Source: Deinococcus roseus (GTDB lineage Bacteria; Deinococcota; Deinococci; Deinococcales; Deinococcaceae). Taken from it: DNA of 64,000 nt. Position numbers and translations under genes: made by a program. Below the pieces are notes generated by a model that was not told where the DNA came from, ran no database searches, and saw nothing but the letters and a program-made list of their open reading frames with translations. Positions 58,955 to 64,000 of this stretch are shown one piece after another (within the stretch, counting starts at the first letter, position 1; every line of letters starts with the position of its first letter). The stretch is from contig NZ_BMOD01000001.1 in NCBI RefSeq assembly GCF_014646895.1, forward strand, positions 491,172-555,171, written 5' to 3'.

Positions 58955-60274
58955 ATGACACACAACAACCGCACTGAGAAAAAACCAGGCATCCTGGACA
59001 ATCCCCAACTGGCATCCCTGATTGTGCTGATTTACACCGCCATCACCAGCACCCTGATGCTGACCATCGCCACCACCGCCAACAACCTGGTGCAGTCCCT
59101 GTTTTTTGCTGCTTTTCTGGGAACCGTGGTCCTCACCTTCAAGAGCAAAGCCAGCACCTGGGCCAAGATCCTTTCTCTGGCTCCTGCCCTGATGGTCGTG
59201 ATGCCCATCATTGGCCTGAGAAATGAATTCCTGCTGGAAGTTGTGCTGCAGATCGTGATTTACGCTGCACTGGCCCTGGGCCTCAACATCGTGGTGGGTC
59301 TGGCCGGACTGCTGGACCTGGGCTATGTGGCCTTCTTTGCTGTGGGTGCTTACACCTGGGGCATTTTTGGCTCCGCCCAGCTTGGCAAGATCAACGGACA
59401 GGGCGGCAGCGGTCTGGACGGCAACTGGTTCTGGCTGTTCCTCGCACTGGCCATTCTGGTGGCCATCGGGGTGGGCGTCCTGATCGGTCTGCCCGTGCTG
59501 AAACTCAAAGGGGATTACCTCGCCATCGTGACGCTGGGCCTCGGGGAAGTGATCCGGGTGTTCGCCAACAACCTCACCCCCATCACCAACGGACCCAACG
59601 GCGTGCTGGGCATCAACCCTCCGCACATCGGCTGGTTCTCTGCTTTGCTGGCTCCCATCATCAACAGATACGAACTCAGCGAACCGCAGGTGTTTGCGCT
59701 GTTCCTGTACTTCCTGGTGCTGGTGGTCATCGCCATCATCGTGCTGTTCAACATGCGTCTGGACCAGAGCCACATTGGCCGCAACTGGATCGCCATCCGT
59801 GAAGACGAGATTGCTGCCCAGGCCATGGGGGTTCCTCTGGTGCGCACCAAACTGATCGCCTTTGCCACCGGTGCAAGTTTCGCCGGGGTGATGGGGGCCA
59901 TCTTCGCCATCAAACAGACTGCTGTTTCTCCCGAAGACTTCACCTTCTTCCAGTCGATCGGTGTGCTGGTGATGGTGATTCTGGGCGGCATGGGCAGCAT
60001 TCCCGGTGTGATTGTGGGTGCCATGGCCGTGATCTGGCTGCAACTGGATTTCCTGAAGTCCCTCTCCGAGTATCTGCAAACCCTGCCTGCTTTCCAGGAC
60101 AACAACACCTTCGATCCTGCCAAGTACGAAAAACTCTACTTTGGTCTGCTCCTGATCCTGATGATGCTGTTCCGCCCTCAGGGCCTCTTGCCTGCAGTGC
60201 GCAAACACATCAAGATTCCAGAAGAAGCCCTGCCTGGCACACCTGTGGCCAAGCCTGCCCAGGGGGTCAAATAA
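58955..60274 (+). CDS. livM: Branched-chain amino acid ABC transporter permease LivM
   Basis: 439 residues with multiple membrane segments; LNIVVGLAGLLDLGYVAFFA, AIREDEIAAQAMGVPLVRTK (coupling loop) and GGMGSIPGVIVGAMAV are LivM features. It is longer than many LivM because of an N-terminal extra membrane block and a C-terminal polar tail. The stop overlaps the livG start by one base (TAATG). Confidence 0.96.
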   Translation: MTHNNRTEKKPGILDNPQLASLIVLIYTAITSTLMLTIATTANNLVQSLFFAAFLGTVVLTFKSKASTWAKILSLAPALMVVMPIIGLRNEFLLEVVLQIVIYAALALGLNIVVGLAGLLDLGYVAFFAVGAYTWGIFGSAQLGKINGQGGSGLDGNWFWLFLALAILVAIGVGVLIGLPVLKLKGDYLAIVTLGLGEVIRVFANNLTPITNGPNGVLGINPPHIGWFSALLAPIINRYELSEPQVFALFLYFLVLVVIAIIVLFNMRLDQSHIGRNWIAIREDEIAAQAMGVPLVRTKLIAFATGASFAGVMGAIFAIKQTAVSPEDFTFFQSIGVLVMVILGGMGSIPGVIVGAMAVIWLQLDFLKSLSEYLQTLPAFQDNNTFDPAKYEKLYFGLLLILMMLFRPQGLLPAVRKHIKIPEEALPGTPVAKPAQGVK

Positions 60275-61062
60275 TGCTCCTGAATGTTGAAAACATCCGC
60301 AAGACCTTCGGGGGTCTGGTGGCCGTGAACGATGTGACCTTCCAGGTGCCTGAACGCAGCATCATCAGCGTGATTGGCCCGAACGGTGCAGGAAAAACCA
60401 CCTTCTTCAACATGATCACGGGGATTTACCAGCCTGACCGGGGCACCATCAATCTGGCGGGCAAGGACCTGGTGGGCCTCAAACCTGATGAGGTGACGGT
60501 GGCTGGCATTGCCCGCACCTTCCAGAACATCCGTCTGTTTTCCAGCATGACCGCCGTGGAGAACATCATGGTGGCCCGCAATGTGCGCATGAAACTGAGC
60601 TTCTGGGATGCCCTGTTGAACACCCCCAATTTCCGCCGTCAGGAAAAGGAAGCCCTGGACGCTTCCCTGACCCTGCTGGATTTTGTGGGTCTGCGTCGGG
60701 CGGCCAACGAAGGCGCAACCGATTTGCCTTACGGAGACCAGCGCCGCCTGGAAATTGCGCGTGCACTTGCCACCAACCCCAAATTGATCCTGCTGGACGA
60801 GCCTGCTGCAGGCATGAACCCCCGCGAAACCGAGGAGCTCAAAGACCTGATCCGCCGCATCCGTGACGATCTGGGGGTGACAGTGGTCCTCATTGAACAC
60901 GACATGCGTCTGGTGATGAGCATCAGCGAAAAAATCACCGTGCTGGATTACGGCACCAAGATTGCTGAGGGGCTGCCCGAAACCATCCGCAGCAACCCCA
61001 AGGTGCGTGAAGCGTACCTCGGGCGTGGACACGCAGCCGGTGAGAAACGAGGAGGAGCCTGA
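60274..61062 (+). CDS. livG: Branched-chain amino acid ABC transporter ATPase LivG
   Basis: 262 residues. Walker A GPNGAGKTTFF, Q-loop ARTFQNIRLF, signature-type LPYGDQRRLEIARAL, Walker B LILLDEPAAGMNPRET and H-loop IEHDMRLVMSIS, plus the LivG C-terminal extension VREAYLGRG. Forms a heterodimer with LivF. Overlaps both neighbours by one base. Confidence 0.97.
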   Translation: MLLNVENIRKTFGGLVAVNDVTFQVPERSIISVIGPNGAGKTTFFNMITGIYQPDRGTINLAGKDLVGLKPDEVTVAGIARTFQNIRLFSSMTAVENIMVARNVRMKLSFWDALLNTPNFRRQEKEALDASLTLLDFVGLRRAANEGATDLPYGDQRRLEIARALATNPKLILLDEPAAGMNPRETEELKDLIRRIRDDLGVTVVLIEHDMRLVMSISEKITVLDYGTKIAEGLPETIRSNPKVREAYLGRGHAAGEKRGGA

Positions 61063-61772
61063 TGCTGCAACTGAACAACGTGAGCACCTTTTACGGGCAA
61101 ATTCAGGCCCTGAGGGGCATCAGCATGGAAGTGAACCAGGGCGAGATTGTGGCATTGATCGGAGGCAACGGGGCAGGCAAAACCACCACATTGCGTTCCA
61201 TCAGCGGCATGATCAAGGTCAAATCCGGGGACATCCTGCTGGAAGGCAAGAAGATCAACGGCATCTCCAGCAATGAACTGACCGCCAGAGGCATGGCCCA
61301 CGTGCCCGAAGGCCGCCGCATCTTCCCCCGCCTGACCGTGATGGAGAACCTGGAGATGGGGGCTTACCTGGTCAACGACAAGAAGCTGATTGCCCAGCGC
61401 ATGCAGCGTGGCTTCGAGTTCTTCCCCCGTCTGGCAGAGCGCAAAACCCAGCTTGGAGGTACCCTGTCCGGGGGCGAGCAGCAGATGCTGGCAGTGGCCC
61501 GTGCCCTGATGATCGAGCCCAAACTGCTGTTGCTGGATGAACCCAGCATGGGTCTGAGCCCGCTGTTTGTGGAAGCCATCTTTGACATCATCGTCAAGCT
61601 TAAACAGGAACTCAAAACCACCATTTTGCTGGTGGAACAGAATGCCAGCATGGCACTGGACATTGCAGACCGTGCTTATGTCTTAAGAACCGGCGAAATC
61701 ATCTTGAATGGCAAGGCAGAAGACATTGCCAACAACAACAGCGTAAAAGAAGCTTACCTCGGAGAAGCTTAA
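61062..61772 (+). CDS. livF: Branched-chain amino acid ABC transporter ATPase LivF
   Basis: 236 residues. Walker A GGNGAGKTTTL, AHVPEGRRIFPRLTV, signature LSGGEQQMLAVARAL, Walker B LLLLDEPSMGLSPLF, H-loop LVEQNASMAL and the ending VKEAYLGEA. Last gene before a strong hairpin that separates it from livK. Confidence 0.97.
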   Translation: MLQLNNVSTFYGQIQALRGISMEVNQGEIVALIGGNGAGKTTTLRSISGMIKVKSGDILLEGKKINGISSNELTARGMAHVPEGRRIFPRLTVMENLEMGAYLVNDKKLIAQRMQRGFEFFPRLAERKTQLGGTLSGGEQQMLAVARALMIEPKLLLLDEPSMGLSPLFVEAIFDIIVKLKQELKTTILLVEQNASMALDIADRAYVLRTGEIILNGKAEDIANNNSVKEAYLGEA

Positions 61773-61818
61773 CCACCCTTTCATATTTACAGCACTTATT
61801 TGTAATCCTTTGACATCA

Positions 61819-61856
61819 GGAACACTAAAAAGCCTTCATCGGCTTTTTAGTGTTCC
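61819..61856 (+). terminator. Hairpin between livF and livK
   Basis: A perfect 16-bp stem (GGAACACTAAAAAGCC and complement) with a 6-base loop. The T-run is inside the right arm rather than after it, so it may attenuate or stabilise the livHMGF message. Confidence 0.75.
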
Positions 61857-61897
61857 ATGATGAATTTAACACCCCTTTATCATCTTGAAATGACCGT

Positions 61898-61926
61898 TTG
61901 ACAAATTGAAACTGGCAAGGTAGCAT
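61898..61926 (+). promoter_or_regulatory. SigA promoter of livK
   Basis: TTGACA (61898-61903), 17 bases, TAGCAT (61921-61926). The leader contains a hairpin CCATTCCG/CGGAATGG (61956-61976) just before the ribosome-binding site. Confidence 0.8.
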
Positions 61927-61999
61927 GATCGCAGCTTGCATAAAACAGCAGTGTTCCATTCCGTTCTGCGGAATGGGAGTTCCACCAGGAGGAAAAGGT

Positions 62000-63166
62000 A
62001 TGCGTGCAAAAGTTTTAGGTGTAGCTGTACTTGCAGGTCTGGCCCTGGGCAGTGCCAATGCTGCCACAGTCGTGAAAATCGCCACCCTGAGCCCCCTCTC
62101 GGGCCCTGTGGCCAACATCGGTGAACAGATCAATCTGGGCGCCAAACTGGCCATTGCCGATAAAGCCAAATACTTCCTGGACAAGTACGGCATCGAACTG
62201 CAAGTCAGCAGCAACGATGACCAGGCCACCGCCTCCGTGGGTGTGGCTGCTGCCAAGAAGATCGCCACCGACCAGCGCGTGCTGGCCATTGTGGGCACCC
62301 TCAACTCCAGCGTGGTGACCCCCGTCTCCGAAGCTGTGAAGGGCCGCAACCTGGCGATTGTCTCCCCCGCCAACACTGCCACCACAGTGACCGACCGTGG
62401 TCTGCCCAACATGAACCGCATCTGCGCCCGTGACGACGCTCAGGGTGCTGCCGGTGCAGATTATCTGGCCAAGACCCTGAAAGCCAAAACCGTTTACGTG
62501 GTCCACGACAAAACCACCTACGGTGAAGGTCTCGCCACCGAAGTGAAAAAAGGCCTGGAGGCCCAGGGCGTGCGCGTGGTCTTCGAAGGCACCGACGAGA
62601 AGAGCAACTTTGCTCCCCTGGTCACCAAAGTCTCCGCCATCAACCCTGACGCTGTGTACTACGGCGGTCTGGCCTCCACCGGTGGTGCACTGTTCGTCAA
62701 GCAACTGCGTGCTGCTGGCGTGAAAGCCACCTACATGGGCGGCGACGGTCTGGACGACAGCGAACTGCAGAAACAGGCCGGTGACGCTGCCAAAGGCGTG
62801 CTGTTCACCACTGCTGCTGCTTCTGTCGATGTGGTTCCCGAAGCCAAGAAGCTGGAAGACAACTTCAAGAAAACCTTCAACAAGGAAATGCTGGGCTACG
62901 GCCTGATGTCCTACGACGCTGCCAACGTGGTGCTCGCAGGCATCGAGAAAGCCATCAAGGACAACAAACTGTCCAAAGGCCGTTCTCCTTCCCGCGCCCA
63001 GGTCATGAAAGCCATCCGTGCTGTGAAAGTGGAAACCCTTTCCGGCACCGTGGAATTCAACAGCATGGGTGACCGCAAAGCAGGCTACCTGTACATCGCC
63101 AAAGTTCAGGACAACCTGGACCTCAAGATCATTGGTCAAGTGGCCGTCAAAGCCCCCAAGCCCTGA
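62000..63166 (+). CDS. livK: Branched-chain amino acid binding protein
   Basis: 388 residues. A signal peptide (VLGVAVLAGLALGSANA, cut near residue 21) and a type I periplasmic binding fold: VVKIATLSPLSGPVANIGEQ, SSVVTPVSEAVKGRNLAIVS, TTYGEGLATEVKKGLEAQG and YYGGLASTGGALFVKQLR. It delivers leucine/isoleucine/valine or related amino acids to LivHMGF. No lipobox is present. AGGAGGAAAAGGT precedes ATG 62000. Its own promoter would allow more binding protein than transporter. Confidence 0.95.
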   Translation: MRAKVLGVAVLAGLALGSANAATVVKIATLSPLSGPVANIGEQINLGAKLAIADKAKYFLDKYGIELQVSSNDDQATASVGVAAAKKIATDQRVLAIVGTLNSSVVTPVSEAVKGRNLAIVSPANTATTVTDRGLPNMNRICARDDAQGAAGADYLAKTLKAKTVYVVHDKTTYGEGLATEVKKGLEAQGVRVVFEGTDEKSNFAPLVTKVSAINPDAVYYGGLASTGGALFVKQLRAAGVKATYMGGDGLDDSELQKQAGDAAKGVLFTTAAASVDVVPEAKKLEDNFKKTFNKEMLGYGLMSYDAANVVLAGIEKAIKDNKLSKGRSPSRAQVMKAIRAVKVETLSGTVEFNSMGDRKAGYLYIAKVQDNLDLKIIGQVAVKAPKP

Positions 63167-63177
63167 TCTGAAATTTG

Positions 63178-63206
63178 AAAAAGCGCAGCATGTGCTGCGC
63201 TTTTTT
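63178..63206 (+). terminator. Terminator of livK
   Basis: AAAAAGCGCAGCA/TGCTGCGCTTTTTT hairpin (63178-63190 with 63193-63205). Confidence 0.92.
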
Positions 63207-63356
63207 GTTCCCTGACCTGTGGACCGGGTTCAACACTGCATCGGGTTCAATTTGCATGGTGGCTGCATGAAGACACACAGCATCTGAAATGCAAAACCTG
63301 CAAAAAGTGTCCAAAACCCGCCAGAACATTGGCTGCCCTTCCTTACAAATTGCAGG

Positions 63357-63373
63357 CTGTATGCAGGATACAG
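63357..63373 (+). promoter_or_regulatory. Dyad upstream of the binding-protein gene at 63514
   Basis: CTGTAT-gcagg-ATACAG, an exact 6-bp inverted repeat about 70 bases before the promoter; possible operator. The remaining spacer 63207-63356 has no recognisable feature. Confidence 0.4.
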
Positions 63374-63439
63374 GCGGTTTTTTGTTGATAAATACAGCAA
63401 AAACACCCTCCTATACAGGTTTACAAAATGTCAGAACGG

Positions 63440-63468
63440 TTGACAAGTTTCAATCCACTGGTTAGGCT
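63440..63468 (+). promoter_or_regulatory. SigA promoter of the binding-protein gene
   Basis: TTGACA (63440-63445), 17 bases, TAGGCT (63463-63468). Confidence 0.75.
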
Positions 63469-63513
63469 GTACGCAAACGTTAATTCCCGTTGCGTTTCTT
63501 CAAGGAGGATGTA

Positions 63514-64000
63514 TGAAGCGAATCGCCATTTCCGCTGCTCTTGCCCTCTCCAGCGTTGCTTTTGCCGCTGGAGGCACCCTGGTTTATGGTTCGGGCGGAC
63601 AGCCGGTCAGCCTGGAATCCGGCAACATCACCGACGGCAACAGCATCATCGTCCAGCGCCAGATTTACGACACCCTGGTGGACTTTGCCGACGGCAGCAC
63701 CAAACCCATTCCCGGACTGGCCACCCGCTGGACCTCCAACAAAGACGCCACCGAGTGGACTTTCACCCTGCGCAAGAACGTGAAATTCACCGACGGCACC
63801 CCTTTCAACGCCGACGCCGTGATCTTCAACGTCAACCGCTGGTGGGATCCCAAGTTCGAATTCGGTTACCGCGACAGCGGCAAGACTTACGAAATCTGGG
63901 GCCAGCTGATGGGCGGCTACAAAGGTGAAGCTTCGGGCTTCCTGAAGAGCGTCACCAAGGTGAACGACTACAGCGTCAAATTCACCCTGACCAGCCCTGT
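63514..64000 (+). CDS. Peptide/nickel-type ABC transporter substrate-binding protein (3' end outside window)
   Basis: The first 162 residues of a family-5 extracellular binding protein (DppA/OppA type). A signal peptide (RIAISAALALSSVAFAAGG) is followed by VYGSGGQPVSLESGNITDGN, IYDTLVDFADGSTKPIPGLA, WTFTLRKNVKFTDGTPFNADA and the Trp/Tyr-rich NRWWDPKFEFGYRDSGK. It captures oligopeptides or similar ligands for an ABC importer presumably encoded downstream. AAGGAGGATGT precedes the ATG. Confidence 0.93.

Noticed and set aside
58013..60208. 731-codon open frame antisense to livH and livM
   Set aside because: His/Gln-rich shadow of two clearly real membrane protein genes.

Overview
This window looks like chromosomal core of a Deinococcus-type bacterium (phylum Deinococcota). 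The evidence is a Crp-family regulator that closely resembles Thermus SdrP / Deinococcus DdrI, Deinococcus-like MutS, MutL, GyrA and SecA, several DinB-fold proteins, and many genes whose -10 element (TAnnnT) lies only 5-10 bases before the start codon, the leaderless arrangement described for Deinococcus. Base composition looks moderate rather than very GC-rich (judged by eye, not computed). I see no tRNA or rRNA gene, insertion sequence, prophage or CRISPR array.

Layout: 1-7.1 kb, all minus strand: a UgpC/MalK-type sugar ABC ATPase (cut by the window edge), secA, tsaD, uppP and a predicted beta-barrel protein. 7.3-11.7 kb: a sugar isomerase/oxidoreductase pair divergent from a ROK regulator, with a LacI-type operator on one side and an AT-rich dyad on the other, then nudK. 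11.9-19.3 kb: yceI, a large metallopeptidase lipoprotein, cysE-cysK and several small unknowns. 19.5-24 kb: rpmE and the overlapping mutS-mutL pair. 24.3-33.2 kb: a stress-type protein, three tandem AIM24 genes, kynB with a secreted protein, an SMR transporter, a cysteine-cluster protein, nif3-tmk and a TrmB regulator. 33.3-38 kb: ctpA divergent from the overlapping ftsE-ftsX-envC division module. 38.2-42.1 kb: rpsP-khpA and rimM-trmD, separated by three unrelated genes. 42.1-49.3 kb: a DinB protein, gyrA, an NTF2-like protein and an ABC-2 exporter (ATPase plus two permeases) with a winged-helix regulator. 49.3-57.4 kb: alpha/beta hydrolase, SDR, an AraC-DinB fusion regulator, the SdrP/DdrI regulator, PepF, an AAC(3)-like acetyltransferase and glnA. 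57.9-63.2 kb: a complete branched-chain amino-acid ABC system (livHMGF, then livK under its own promoter). 63.5 kb to the end: an oligopeptide-type binding protein cut by the window edge.

Functional groups are ordinary: cell-wall precursor recycling and division (uppP, ftsEX-envC, ctpA), translation and tRNA modification (rpsP, khpA, rimM, trmD, tsaD, rpmE), mismatch repair and DNA topology (mutSL, gyrA), nitrogen and cysteine metabolism (glnA, liv, cysEK), and carbohydrate use. I find no clearly new multi-gene system. The most unusual signals are the missing conventional start of tsaD next to REP-like repeats, an Asp replacing the essential Glu in the SMR transporter, the AraC-DinB fusion beside an SDR gene, the AIM24 triplet, structured leaders or spacers before gyrA, rpsP and secA, and the dense use of leaderless promoters.
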